DNA from: JBCCGI01 sp039029355
GTDB taxonomy: Bacteria > Planctomycetota > UBA1135 > GCA-002686595
Direction: 5' to 3'
Assembly (NCBI GenBank): GCA_039029355.1
Contig: JBCCGI010000008.1
Location: 102,077-166,076 of the forward strand
Length of the DNA stretch: 64,000 nucleotides
A program made the translations under genes and the position numbers. Shown here in pieces: positions 17,240 to 25,081 of the stretch (position 1 is the stretch's first letter; every line of letters begins with the position of its first letter). The notes below the pieces were generated by a model, which saw only the letters and a program-made list of their open reading frames with translations, was not told where the DNA came from and did not search any database.

Positions 17240-18556
17240 GTGGTCGCCTTCGAGCTGCTGCGCGCCCTCGGCGCAGCGGCCGTGACCCCGCTGCGGGCGG
17301 GCGCGTACCTGATGACGCGCGGCCGCCAGGTGGCCGAGTTGCGGGCCGACCTCGACGACCCGCGCCCGGTCGACGCCGCGCCCGAGCTCAGCCCCCCGCG
17401 GGAGCGTCCGCTGCGCATCTTCGTCTCGTGCGCCGAGCCGTCGGGCGAGCTGCACGCCGTCAACCTCGTGCACGCGCTGCGCGCCGAGCTCGCCGAAGCC
17501 GGCGCGCCCGAGCCCGAGCTGGTCGGGCTGGGCGGCGCGCGCCTCGCCGCGGCTGGCGTCCAGACCGTGGGCGACCCGGTGGCGCGCGCCGCGATGGGCG
17601 CTGCCGCGACCAAGGAGCTGGGCTTCTACCTCGGGCTCCTGACCGACGTCGCGGACGAGCTGCGCCAGCGCCCGCCCGACCTGGTGCTGCCGGTCGACTC
17701 GCCGGCGCTGCACGTGCCGCTCGGCCACATCGCCCAGGCCTACGACGCTCCGGTCGTGCACTTCGTCACGCCGCAGTACTGGGGCTGGGCGCCGTGGCGC
17801 ATCGGCGGGTACCGGCGCGCGGTCGACCTGGCGCTCTCGATCCTGCCCTTCGAGCCCGCGTGGTTCGCGCGCCGCGGCATGCGGGTGGCGCACGTCGGAC
17901 ACCCGCTGCTCGACGAGCTGCAGGACGCGCCGGCGGAACGCGCCGGCAAGGGCAGCCGCGTGCTCGCGCTCCTGCCCGGCAGCCGCAAGAGCGTGATCGC
18001 GCACAACCTCCCGTGGATGCTGACGGTGGCCGCGCGAGTGCGCCTCGAGGTCCCGGACCTGGAGGTGGTGCTCCCCCACAACCGCGCCGACCTCGCGGAC
18101 GAGATCCGGAGCCACCTCGAAGCCGCCCAGGCGACGTCGTGGGTGCGGCTCGCGACCGGCGACCTGCACCACACCCTCGGCGAGGCGCGGGCGGCGCTGT
18201 CGGTCTCGGGCACGGTGCTGCTCGACCTGCTGCACCACCGCCTGCCGGCGGTCGTCGTCTACCGCCTCGCGGGCGCGGTCGGGACCGCGCTGGCGGGCAA
18301 GCTGCTGACCGCGCCCTACTTCTCGTCGGTCAACCTGCTCGCCGGCCGCGAGGTGCTGCCGGAGTTCTGCTTCCACGGCGACGGCCCACACGAGGAGGTC
18401 GCCGGGCGCGTGCTGCGATGCCTGCGGGACGACGCCTGGCGCGACGCCTGCCGGGTCGGCCTCGACGAGGCCGCCGAGCGGCTGGGCCCGCCCGGAGCCG
18501 TCCAGAGGGCCGCCAGGCAGGCCCTGGCGGTCGCTTCCGGGGGGAATCCCCGGTGA
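17240..18556 (+). CDS. lpxB: lipid-A-disaccharide synthase (LpxB family)
   Basis: This GT19-family glycosyltransferase joins UDP-diacylglucosamine and lipid X at the cytoplasmic membrane to make lipid A disaccharide. The N-terminal motif is RIFVSCAEPSGELHA (family: AGExSGDxxGA). Later come LVLPVDSPALHVPL, the conserved YWGWAPWRI near residue 185, ALLPGSRKSVI near residue 250, and the acceptor-site region SVSGTVLLDLLHHRLPAVVVYR, then SSVNLLAGREVLPEF. The start is uncertain: GTG 17240, GTG 17282 and ATG 17312 are in frame, and the frame stays open to the SGNH stop. It overlaps or abuts the ECF sigma frame (GTGA at 18553), linking lipid A synthesis to that regulator. Confidence 0.85.
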   Translation: MVAFELLRALGAAAVTPLRAGAYLMTRGRQVAELRADLDDPRPVDAAPELSPPRERPLRIFVSCAEPSGELHAVNLVHALRAELAEAGAPEPELVGLGGARLAAAGVQTVGDPVARAAMGAAATKELGFYLGLLTDVADELRQRPPDLVLPVDSPALHVPLGHIAQAYDAPVVHFVTPQYWGWAPWRIGGYRRAVDLALSILPFEPAWFARRGMRVAHVGHPLLDELQDAPAERAGKGSRVLALLPGSRKSVIAHNLPWMLTVAARVRLEVPDLEVVLPHNRADLADEIRSHLEAAQATSWVRLATGDLHHTLGEARAALSVSGTVLLDLLHHRLPAVVVYRLAGAVGTALAGKLLTAPYFSSVNLLAGREVLPEFCFHGDGPHEEVAGRVLRCLRDDAWRDACRVGLDEAAERLGPPGAVQRAARQALAVASGGNPR

Positions 18557-18627
18557 GCGGCAAAAACCCCGAAGATCCCCCGATTCCCCTGAAGAAGCCG
18601 ACAGGCGAGGGGTATGGCGGGGTCCCG

Positions 18628-19260
18628 ATGGAAATGGAAGCAACCCGCCTGATGACAGCTACGAAGAACGGCGACGACGCCGCCTTCGACCAGCTCGTCC
18701 GGAGCCTCAGGTCCCGCGCCTTCTCGATCGCGCGTTCGTTCGTCGGCTCGTCCGACGACGCGATGGAGCTCACCCAGGAGGCGTTCCTGAAGACCTACCG
18801 GGCGCGCGACACCTACCGCGAGACCGAACCGTTCCTGCCCTGGTTCCACCGCATTCTGCGCAACACGTGCTTCAGCTTCCTCCGCAAGCACCGGCGCCTG
18901 AAGCGCAGTTCGCTGTCCGGCCGCTCCGAGGAGGACGAGGGCGACTGGGAGATCGAGGCCGAGGTCCCCGACCCCTCCGTCGGCGCCGAGAACCAAGAGG
19001 TGTCCGCCGTGCTGCAGAGCTGCTTCGAGCGCCTCTCGGCACGCGACCGCGAGATCCTGGCCCTGCGTCACTTCCAGGAGCTCAGCTACCGCGAGATCGC
19101 CCACGCCCTGTCGATCCCCGAGGGCACGGTGATGTCGCGACTGTTCCACGCTCGACGCCGCCTGAGGCTCGAGCTCCAGCCCCACCTGCAGGGCGCACTA
19201 GCGGACTATGCCGGCGCCGGATCCAAGGAGCCGAAGACCACCCCAGGAGTGCGAGGATGA
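18628..19260 (+). CDS. ECF RNA polymerase sigma factor
   Basis: This encodes 210 residues. Region 2 is NGDDAAFDQLVRS...DDAMELTQEAFLKTYRA followed by PFLPWFHRILRNTCFSFLRKHRR. A Ser/Glu-rich linker follows, then region 4 with LSARDREILALRHFQELSYREIAHAL and the helix-turn-helix PEGTVMSRLFHARRRLR. ATG 18628 gives a typical N-terminus (MEMEATRLMTATKNGDD); GTG 18553, overlapping the lpxB stop, would add 25 residues. The next gene, an apparent anti-sigma factor, overlaps by 4 bp (ATGA at 19257), so sigma and regulator are made in fixed ratio. Confidence 0.9.
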   Translation: MEMEATRLMTATKNGDDAAFDQLVRSLRSRAFSIARSFVGSSDDAMELTQEAFLKTYRARDTYRETEPFLPWFHRILRNTCFSFLRKHRRLKRSSLSGRSEEDEGDWEIEAEVPDPSVGAENQEVSAVLQSCFERLSARDREILALRHFQELSYREIAHALSIPEGTVMSRLFHARRRLRLELQPHLQGALADYAGAGSKEPKTTPGVRG

Positions 19261-19703
19261 CGGCGAAGGACAGACATCCGACGCGCGACGAGCTGCTCGC
19301 GATGGCCTATGTCGACGGCGAGCTCGAAGACGACGCGCGTCGCGAGATCGAGGAACGGCTCGGCTCGGAGCCGGACCTGCGGCGCGAGGTCGCCCAGCAC
19401 AACCAGCTGGCGGTCCTCGCGCGACAGATGGCCCCGCCTGAGCCGGCGGACTACGAGTGGGACCGCTTGGAAGCGGAATGGGTCCACCGAGGCGGAACCT
19501 CGGCGGGCCTGGTTCTCGTTTCGGTCGGCGCGGCGGGCCTGGCCCTCTCCGCGCTTTGGTGGATTTGGATCTCGTCGCTGCACCCGGCCCCCAAGGCCTT
19601 CGCCGGGGCGCTGGTCGCGGGCGCGCTGCTGCTCTTCTTGGTGACGCTGCGGGCGCGGCTCCGCACGCTGCCGTACGACCCCTACACGAAGGTGAAGCGT
19701 TGA
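19257..19703 (+). CDS. probable membrane anti-sigma factor
   Basis: This encodes 148 residues. The cytosolic N-terminus (HPTRDELLAMAYVDGELEDDARREIEERL) is the DELLAxYVDGEL helix seen at the start of many zinc anti-sigma domains, but the H-x3-C-x2-C zinc triad is absent. Two transmembrane helices follow (residues ~83-102 and ~110-128), with a short basic C-terminal tail. Position directly after, and overlapping, the ECF sigma gene is the main argument for the role. It overlaps the next gene by 4 bp (TTGA). Confidence 0.78.
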   Translation: MTAKDRHPTRDELLAMAYVDGELEDDARREIEERLGSEPDLRREVAQHNQLAVLARQMAPPEPADYEWDRLEAEWVHRGGTSAGLVLVSVGAAGLALSALWWIWISSLHPAPKAFAGALVAGALLLFLVTLRARLRTLPYDPYTKVKR

Positions 19704-20026
19704 TCCTCGTCACCACCGAGGCGATCAAGGGCTACGAGGTCGAGGAGACCTTCGGCATCGTCTGCGGCACAACCGTGCGGGCGCGGCACGTCGGCAAGGA
19801 CGTCCAGTCGGTGATGCAGAACTTCGTGGGCGGCGAGATCCTGCACTACACCAAGCTCCTGGCCGAAGCGCGCGAGCAGGCCCTCGACCGCATGGCCGAG
19901 CAGGCGCGCGCACGCGGCGCCAACGCGGTCATCACGCTGCGCTTCTCCACAAGCGAGATCGCGACGGGCGCGGCGGAGGTGGTGGCCTACGGCACCGCGG
20001 TGCGCGTGCGCAGGACCGCTGGCTAG
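19700..20026 (+). CDS. YbjQ/UPF0145 family protein (DUF74 heavy-metal-binding-like fold)
   Basis: This 108-residue protein matches the usual length of the YbjQ family. The N-terminal ILVTTEAIKGYEV, the central GTTVRARHVGKDV, and the helix LLAEAREQALDRMAEQARARGANAVI followed by a strand ending in YGTAVRV are diagnostic. The fold is a small pentameric beta-alpha barrel of unknown role. The TTG start at 19700 overlaps the anti-sigma TGA (TTGA) and matches the family N-terminus exactly. It is the last gene of the lpxB/sigma/anti-sigma group. Confidence 0.88.
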   Translation: MILVTTEAIKGYEVEETFGIVCGTTVRARHVGKDVQSVMQNFVGGEILHYTKLLAEAREQALDRMAEQARARGANAVITLRFSTSEIATGAAEVVAYGTAVRVRRTAG

Positions 20027-20037
20027 GAGCGGGCCGG

Positions 20038-20052
20038 CGCGTCGACGACGCG
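20038..20052. terminator. short symmetric hairpin between convergent genes
   Basis: CGCGTC and GACGCG form a perfect 6-bp stem with a 3-nt loop in the 35-bp gap between the YbjQ and nitroreductase stops. Both stops lie in CTAG (20023-20026 and 20062-20065). It could stop transcription from both sides, but there is no U-tract and short GC hairpins are frequent by chance here. Confidence 0.3.
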
Positions 20053-20061
20053 AGCAGGTGC

Positions 20062-20727
20062 CTAGGAGTGCTTGCGGATCTCGTCGAGCGGCTTGCGCTC
20101 CAGGTCCGGCACCTCGCAGCCCTCGGCCGGGAAGCCGACCGGCAGCAGCACGTAGGCCTTCTCGTTCTCGGGGCGCCCGAGGATGCGGCCCAGAAAGCCC
20201 ATCGGGCTGGGGGTGTGCGTCAGCGTGCAGAGCCCCGCGTGGTGCAGCGCGGCGATCAGGAAGCCGGTGGCGATCCCGACCGACTCCTGGGTGTAGTAGT
20301 TCGTGCGCCTGCGGTCCTCTTCCATGCCGTAGGTCTGGCGGAACACGATGACCAGCGCCGGCGCGATCTCGAGGAAGGGCTTCTGCCAGTCGGTGCCGAG
20401 CGGTTCGAGCGCCTCGCGCCACTCGTCGGTCAGCCGGTGGTCGTAGGTCTCCCTCTCCTCCTCCTCGGCCGCCTCGCGGATCGCGCGCTTGATCTTGGGG
20501 TCGGTCACCACGACGAAGGTCCACGGCTGACGGTGGGCGCCCGAAGGCGCCGTGCCGGCGGCGGCGATGCACGCGTCGAGCACGCCACCTGGGATGGGCT
20601 CGTCGGAGAAGTGCCGCACGCTCCGCCGGCGCTGAATGTCGTCGTAGAAGGCGCGCGCGCGGCTCTCCATCTCGCGGTCGGGGAGCCGCTCGAAGGCGAG
20701 CGGCACGAAGGGGAAGTCGTTGTTCAT
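20062..20727 (-). CDS. nitroreductase-family flavoprotein (iodotyrosine-deiodinase-like)
   Basis: This 221-residue FMN enzyme has the nitroreductase N-terminal motif RRRSVRHFSDEPIP and the FMN-binding loop AAAGTAPSGAHRQPWTFVVV. The SG-HRQPW loop and the long insert (KRAIREAAEEEERETYDHRL) recall the iodotyrosine deiodinase / BluB-like branch rather than classical NfsB. The C-terminal HTPSPMGFLGRILGRPENEKAYVLLPVGFPAE is also family-like. The electron acceptor is unknown. It overlaps the upstream DUF2064 gene by 4 bp (ATGA), so the two are co-translated. Confidence 0.88.
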   Translation of the reverse strand: MNNDFPFVPLAFERLPDREMESRARAFYDDIQRRRSVRHFSDEPIPGGVLDACIAAAGTAPSGAHRQPWTFVVVTDPKIKRAIREAAEEEERETYDHRLTDEWREALEPLGTDWQKPFLEIAPALVIVFRQTYGMEEDRRRTNYYTQESVGIATGFLIAALHHAGLCTLTHTPSPMGFLGRILGRPENEKAYVLLPVGFPAEGCEVPDLERKPLDEIRKHS

Positions 20728-21449
20728 GCTCCGGCGTCGATGGAAAGCGTGGCCAGCACGCGGGCGGTGGCGCGGGGGAAGTCCTCGGCGCCGGGGTCGG
20801 CGCCCGCGAGGTCGCGGGCGAGGCGGCGGAGGTCGGCCTCGACGTCGACGTCGTAGTCCTCCTCCAGAAGCTCGGTGCGAAGGCCGAGCGAACGGGCGAG
20901 CGCGACGGTCTGCCGCCCCATCTCGCCGGTGGACATCGGGACGTCGAGGAACAGCTCCGGATGCGCCCGGCGCATCCCGATGAGGTAGTAGCCGCCCCCC
21001 GCGTCGAGCCCGAGCACCACGTCGGCGCCGGCTTCCAGGGTGCGGTGGGCCGCGGCCAGGCGCGCGGCGGGGACGTGGGGGGCGTCGCTCCCAACCGCCA
21101 CCGCGGTGCCGACGTCCGGCTCGGCCAGGGCGTGCTCGAAGAAGCTCGCGAGGCGCTCGGCCAAGCCGGGCCCGCGCTGGGCGGCCAGCTCGGGAGAGCC
21201 CGGAAAACGCTTCCGGAACCACGGGCCGGCCTCCTCGGGAGCGAACAGGAGGCGGCAGCGGGAGCCCGCCCCGGCGGCGTCCCCGCGGCGCACCGAGTCC
21301 TCGAGCATCGCGTCGGCCAGCGTCGAGGCCTCCTCCGGCGTCAGCGGCGGCGACAGGCGCGTCTTCACGCGCCCCGGCTCCGGCCGCTTCGCGAAGATTG
21401 CGGTCAACCTTCGGCCCGCCGGCTCCGTACGGTCCAGCTCCCCGTCCAT
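20724..21449 (-). CDS. DUF2064 / TIGR04282 glycosyltransferase-A-fold protein
   Basis: This encodes 241 residues. The N-terminal AIFAKRPEPGRVKTRLSPPLTPEEA is the signature of the DUF2064 family (GT-A fold, nucleotidyl/glycosyl transferase-like). The metal-binding SDAPHVPAARLAAAH follows, then GLDAGGGYYLIGMRR and the late EEDYDVDVEADLRRL, equivalent to the family's LxDVDTxxDL. The sugar donor is unknown. The ATG at 21449 precedes the conserved strand by 14 residues; the longer frame to 21536 overlaps the promoter area of the divergent gene. It is coupled to the nitroreductase gene through a 4-bp overlap. Confidence 0.83.
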   Translation of the reverse strand: MDGELDRTEPAGRRLTAIFAKRPEPGRVKTRLSPPLTPEEASTLADAMLEDSVRRGDAAGAGSRCRLLFAPEEAGPWFRKRFPGSPELAAQRGPGLAERLASFFEHALAEPDVGTAVAVGSDAPHVPAARLAAAHRTLEAGADVVLGLDAGGGYYLIGMRRAHPELFLDVPMSTGEMGRQTVALARSLGLRTELLEEDYDVDVEADLRRLARDLAGADPGAEDFPRATARVLATLSIDAGA

Positions 21450-21553
21450 GGGCCCCAGGGTAGCGCCGCGGGGGCCCCGGCAAATGCCCGATGAACCGCC
21501 GGGCCTCTCCTCCGTTGGCTCTCCCCGCCCGTGCACCGCTACACTCCGCGCCT

Positions 21554-23383
21554 ATGAAGCTGCTCCGCTCCTTCCCCGCCCTGGCCCTGGCGGCCGCCTT
21601 CGCCCTCCCCGTGCTGGCCCAGGAGGACCCCGCCGCCCCCGAGGGCCGGAAGCCCGGCTACATGACGCTCGAGATCCTCAAGAAGGAGATCCGGACGTCG
21701 CTGGACTGGCTGGCGGCCCAGCAGGACCCGCAGACCGGCGCCTACGGCGACGTGCAGATCACCTGCTTCGTGCTGATCGCCTTCGCCGAGAGCCCCTGGC
21801 GCTACACCCACGAGGACGGGCCGTTCGTCGCGAAAGCGATCCAGCGCCTGCTCTCGCTGCAGCGCGACGACGGCGCGATCTGCGACCCGGACGCGAACCG
21901 GCTGATGGAGCGCGTCCACACCGGCGCCTGCATCGACGCCCTGGAGTTCTTCCGCGAGGCGCCCGGGGTCCCCTACGCCCTCGCCGGCTGCAAGACCTTC
22001 ACGTACCGGCCGGCGACGCACTCTTCCTGGGAGGCGACCCTGGCCGCGGTGCCGAGCGAGCAGATCTACACCATGGCCGAGGACAAGCTGTGGAACCGCA
22101 AGCCCGAGGGCTGGTGGGAGCATCCCTTCAGCCGGGTGCGCGCCACGGCGGTGAACATCGGCCGGCTGAACGGCTACTACCAGGTCCTCGACAAGCGCGA
22201 AAACAACCCGGTGCAGGGCCCCGCGGTGCCGCAGATGGCGCTGAGCGCGGCGGATCAGGCCAAGGCCGACGCGGCGCTCGCACGCGGTGCCGCGTTCCTG
22301 GTCGGCGCCGCCGAGGAGGGCCGCTGGGGCTTCCCCGGCAAGCCTGACCCGGGCATCACCGCCATGGTGACCGGAGCGCTCCTCGCCACGCCCGAGCCTC
22401 GCACCCCCGAGGTGCAGGCGGCGATCGACGGCGCGCTCGAGTGGCTGGTGTCGCTCCAGAAGGAGGACGGCTCGATCCACGCCGGCCAGCTCAAGAACTA
22501 CATCACCGCAGCATCGATCCTGGCCCTGGTCCGCGCCGGCCGCGACGAGCACCGCGAGGTGATCACGCGCGCGCGGGACTTCCTCAAGGAGCTGCAGGTG
22601 GACGAGGGCGAGGGCTACGCGCCCTCCGACCTGCACTACGGCGGCATCGGCTACGGCGGCGACGGTCGGGCGGACCTCTCGAACCTGCAGATGGCGCTCG
22701 AGGCGCTGAACGCGACCGGCCTGGAGGCCGACGACCCGACGATCACCAAGGCGGTGTCGTTCCTGGAGCGCTGCCAGAACCGGTCGGAGTCCAACAAGGC
22801 GGTCCTCGAGGACGACGCGGGCCCGATCAAGAGCGGCGACGACGGCGGCTCGGCCTACGCCCCGCTGGAGTCCAAGGCCGGCTACGTCGAGCTCCCGGAC
22901 GGCACGCGCGTGGCGCGCTCCTACGGCTCGATGACCTACGCCCTGCTCAAGGCCTACCTCTTCGCGGGCCTGCCGAAGTCCGACCCGCGCGTGCAGGCGG
23001 CCTGGAAGTGGCTGCGCGAGAACTACACGCTCGAGATCAACCCCGGCTTCGAGACCTCGTCCGACCCGACGGCGGCCTACCAGGGGCTCTTCTACTACTT
23101 CTACACCATGGCCCGGGCGCTCGACCTGTTCGGCGAGGAGACCGTGGTCGACCCCGAGGGCACCGCGCGCGCCTGGCGCGGCGAGCTGATCGGCCGGATG
23201 ACCGCGCTGCAGCGGCAGGACGGCTCGTGGATCAACGAGAACGCCGAGCGCTGGTACGAGGGCAACCCGGTGCTCGCCACGGCCTACGCGCTGATGACGC
23301 TCGAAATCGCCCGCGGCGCCCGCGCCGAGACGGGCGAAGCCGCGGGCCCCGCCACCGGCGGGACCGAGCCCAGCGACGGCTAG
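21554..23383 (+). CDS. exported prenyltransferase/squalene-cyclase-repeat protein
   Basis: This encodes 609 residues. A Sec signal (MKLLRSFPALALAAAFALPVLAQ) precedes alpha/alpha-toroid repeats of the prenyltransferase/squalene-oxidase-repeat type. QW-like motifs are visible at WLAAQQDPQTGAYGD, LLSLQRDDGAI, WLVSLQKEDGSIHAG and MTALQRQDGSWINEN. Cytosolic squalene-hopene cyclases have a DxDD motor; I find none here and the protein is exported, so a cyclase activity is doubtful. Such exported toroids are numerous in planctomycetes with unknown roles. Its stop lies in CTAG (23380-23383) and is followed by a large hairpin. Confidence 0.82.
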   Translation: MKLLRSFPALALAAAFALPVLAQEDPAAPEGRKPGYMTLEILKKEIRTSLDWLAAQQDPQTGAYGDVQITCFVLIAFAESPWRYTHEDGPFVAKAIQRLLSLQRDDGAICDPDANRLMERVHTGACIDALEFFREAPGVPYALAGCKTFTYRPATHSSWEATLAAVPSEQIYTMAEDKLWNRKPEGWWEHPFSRVRATAVNIGRLNGYYQVLDKRENNPVQGPAVPQMALSAADQAKADAALARGAAFLVGAAEEGRWGFPGKPDPGITAMVTGALLATPEPRTPEVQAAIDGALEWLVSLQKEDGSIHAGQLKNYITAASILALVRAGRDEHREVITRARDFLKELQVDEGEGYAPSDLHYGGIGYGGDGRADLSNLQMALEALNATGLEADDPTITKAVSFLERCQNRSESNKAVLEDDAGPIKSGDDGGSAYAPLESKAGYVELPDGTRVARSYGSMTYALLKAYLFAGLPKSDPRVQAAWKWLRENYTLEINPGFETSSDPTAAYQGLFYYFYTMARALDLFGEETVVDPEGTARAWRGELIGRMTALQRQDGSWINENAERWYEGNPVLATAYALMTLEIARGARAETGEAAGPATGGTEPSDG

Positions 23384-23642
23384 CCCGAAGCGCGCTGTGC
23401 GCCGCCCCCATGACCCGGACCGGGTCGAATCCGGGGGCGGTTGCGGCTCGCCACGTCCGGAAGCCGGTCGCGCCCGCTGGTCCGAGGTCCTCACAACATC
23501 GTGAGTGAGAATCGCCCACGTACTTCGCGTGTGCCGACCCCGCAAGCGACCCTGAACGGGTCCTCGAGGACGGCGGTGCTCGCAAAGCGCGGCCACAAAG
23601 CAACCAGGGCGATCCCGGCCGCAAGCTTGTGACGACTTCCGG
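23384..23642. other. 259-bp gap between convergent genes bounded by CTAG at both ends; no gene seen
   Basis: The stop of the upstream gene and the stop of the aldehyde dehydrogenase gene are both TAG within CTAG (23380-23383 and 23643-23646). The outermost 11 nt are near-perfect inverted repeats (CTAGCCCGAAG / CTTCCGGCTAG). Apart from the hairpin at 23402-23440, the interior shows nothing I can name. A 63-codon frame exists but has no plausible start context or motif. Confidence 0.6.
23402..23440 (+). terminator. long bulged stem-loop downstream of the prenyltransferase-repeat gene
   Basis: An outer stem CCGCCCCC / GGGGGCGG encloses an inner stem GACCCGG / CCGGGTC with a single-base loop and a 6-nt bulge on the 3' side. 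It starts 18 nt after the TAG stop. The strength and position suit transcript end formation, although no U-run follows. The GGGTCGAATCC string inside looks like a tRNA T-arm but does not fit a full tRNA. Confidence 0.5.
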
Positions 23643-25010
23643 CTAGCGCGGGTACGAGATGCTCTTCGGCAGCGTGAACTGCTTGTGGCCGTCCACGCCG
23701 CCGAGGAAGCCGAAGCCGGACTGACGTGCGCCGACCCACGGCGCGCCGGACGCGCCGCCCAGGTAGCGGTTGATGCCCACCTGGCCCGAGCGGATGCGCC
23801 GCGCGACGCGCTGCCCGCGCTCGAGGTCGCCGGTGTAGACGTTGGCGCCCAGGCCATAGGGCGTGTCGTTGGCGAGGCGCACGGCCTCCTCCTCGTCGCC
23901 GGAGAAGCGCGTGAGCGAGACCACCGGACCGAAGGTCTCGTCGCGCGAGATGCGCAGCTCCTCGCCGACGTCCGCCAGGACCGTCGCGGGGTAGAAGTAG
24001 CCGGCGCCGTCGGGCTGCTCGCCACCGAGCAGGAGGCGCGCCCCGCCGCGGACCGCGTCGTCGACCTGCTCGACCACCTTCGCGCGCTGCTCGGCGCTGA
24101 CCATCGGGCCCATGCGCGACTCGGCCTCCATCCCGTTGCCGTGGCGCCAGTCCGAGGCCTTGGCGACCACCAGCCGCTCGAACTCCTCGGCCACGTCGTC
24201 GGCGACGTAGACGCGCTCGACGCTGCAGCACACCTGCCCGGTGTTGCGCAGCGAGTGCTGCACCGCACAGTCGGCGGCGGCCTCGAGGTCCGCGTCGCCG
24301 AAGACGACCAGCGGGTCCTTGCCGCCGAGCTCGAGCACCAGCCGCTTCAGGCCGCGCGACGCGCTCTGCATGATGCGCATGCCGGTGTCGCGGCTGCCGA
24401 CGAAGCCGATCATGTCGACGTCGCCTTCCACGAGCGCCGCCCCCACCTCGCCCGCGCCCTGGACCAGCTCGAAGACGCCCTCGGGCAGCCCTTCGGAGAA
24501 GACCTCGTGCAGGAGCGCGCCGGTGAGCGGCACGTGCTCGCTGGGCTTGAACACCACCGCGTTGCCGGTCGCGAGCGCCGGCAGGAAGATCTCCAGCGGC
24601 ATCCCGACCGGGAAGTTCCAGGGCGTGATCGCCGCCACCACGCCGAGCGGCTCGCGGACGACGCGCGTCTCGCTGCCGGCCGCCTCCAGCACCTCGGGCG
24701 CGAGCGAGCGCTCGACCTCGTCCATCAGCTTGTCGAGGCCGCCGGCCCAGCCGCGCACCTCGCGCAGGGCGTCCGCGCGCACCTTGCCCATCTCGCGCGT
24801 GATGAGGTCGGCGGCCTCGCCGGCGCGCTCCTTGAGCCGCTCGGCGCCGGCCGCGAGCAGCGCGCGGCGCTCCTCGAACGGGAGCTCGGCCCACGCCGGC
24901 TGCGCGGCGTGCGCGCGCTGGATCGCCGCGGCCAGGGCCGCGGAATCGGTGATCTCGATCTCGGCGAGGGTCTCGCCGGTGGCGGGGTCGACGTCGGGGA
25001 AGGTGCTCAT
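23643..25010 (-). CDS. NAD(P)+-dependent aldehyde dehydrogenase
   Basis: This 455-residue enzyme has the complete ALDH catalytic set: the Asn in ITPWNFPVGMPLE, the Lys of the cofactor site in VFKPSEHVPL, the general-base Glu in LVLELGGKDP, and the nucleophile in NTGQVCCSVERV. Later come ETFGPVVSL and the C-terminal SGFGFLGGVDGHKQFT. The short length and IGFVGSRDTGMRI suggest the succinate-semialdehyde / aliphatic group, but the substrate cannot be assigned. Two adjacent Cys at the active site are seen in several ALDH families. The SDR gene upstream on the same strand (72-bp gap) may belong to the same unit. Confidence 0.93.
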   Translation of the reverse strand: MSTFPDVDPATGETLAEIEITDSAALAAAIQRAHAAQPAWAELPFEERRALLAAGAERLKERAGEAADLITREMGKVRADALREVRGWAGGLDKLMDEVERSLAPEVLEAAGSETRVVREPLGVVAAITPWNFPVGMPLEIFLPALATGNAVVFKPSEHVPLTGALLHEVFSEGLPEGVFELVQGAGEVGAALVEGDVDMIGFVGSRDTGMRIMQSASRGLKRLVLELGGKDPLVVFGDADLEAAADCAVQHSLRNTGQVCCSVERVYVADDVAEEFERLVVAKASDWRHGNGMEAESRMGPMVSAEQRAKVVEQVDDAVRGGARLLLGGEQPDGAGYFYPATVLADVGEELRISRDETFGPVVSLTRFSGDEEEAVRLANDTPYGLGANVYTGDLERGQRVARRIRSGQVGINRYLGGASGAPWVGARQSGFGFLGGVDGHKQFTLPKSISYPR

Positions 25011-25081
25011 GGGCGGAGTCTCCGGGGCTGGGGTCAGCCCAACAGCATAGCGCGGCGCGCCAGCGGAGCGGCCGCCGCCCG

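Noticed and set aside
23412..23440. Possible tRNA (GGGTCGAATCC resembles a T-arm)
   Set aside because: The loop lacks the TTC start, no acceptor stem, D-arm or anticodon arm can be drawn, and the bases pair better as part of a long bulged hairpin.
23441..23632. 63-codon plus-strand frame in the 259-bp gap
   Set aside because: No ribosome binding site, motif or sensible composition; it lies between convergent gene ends.
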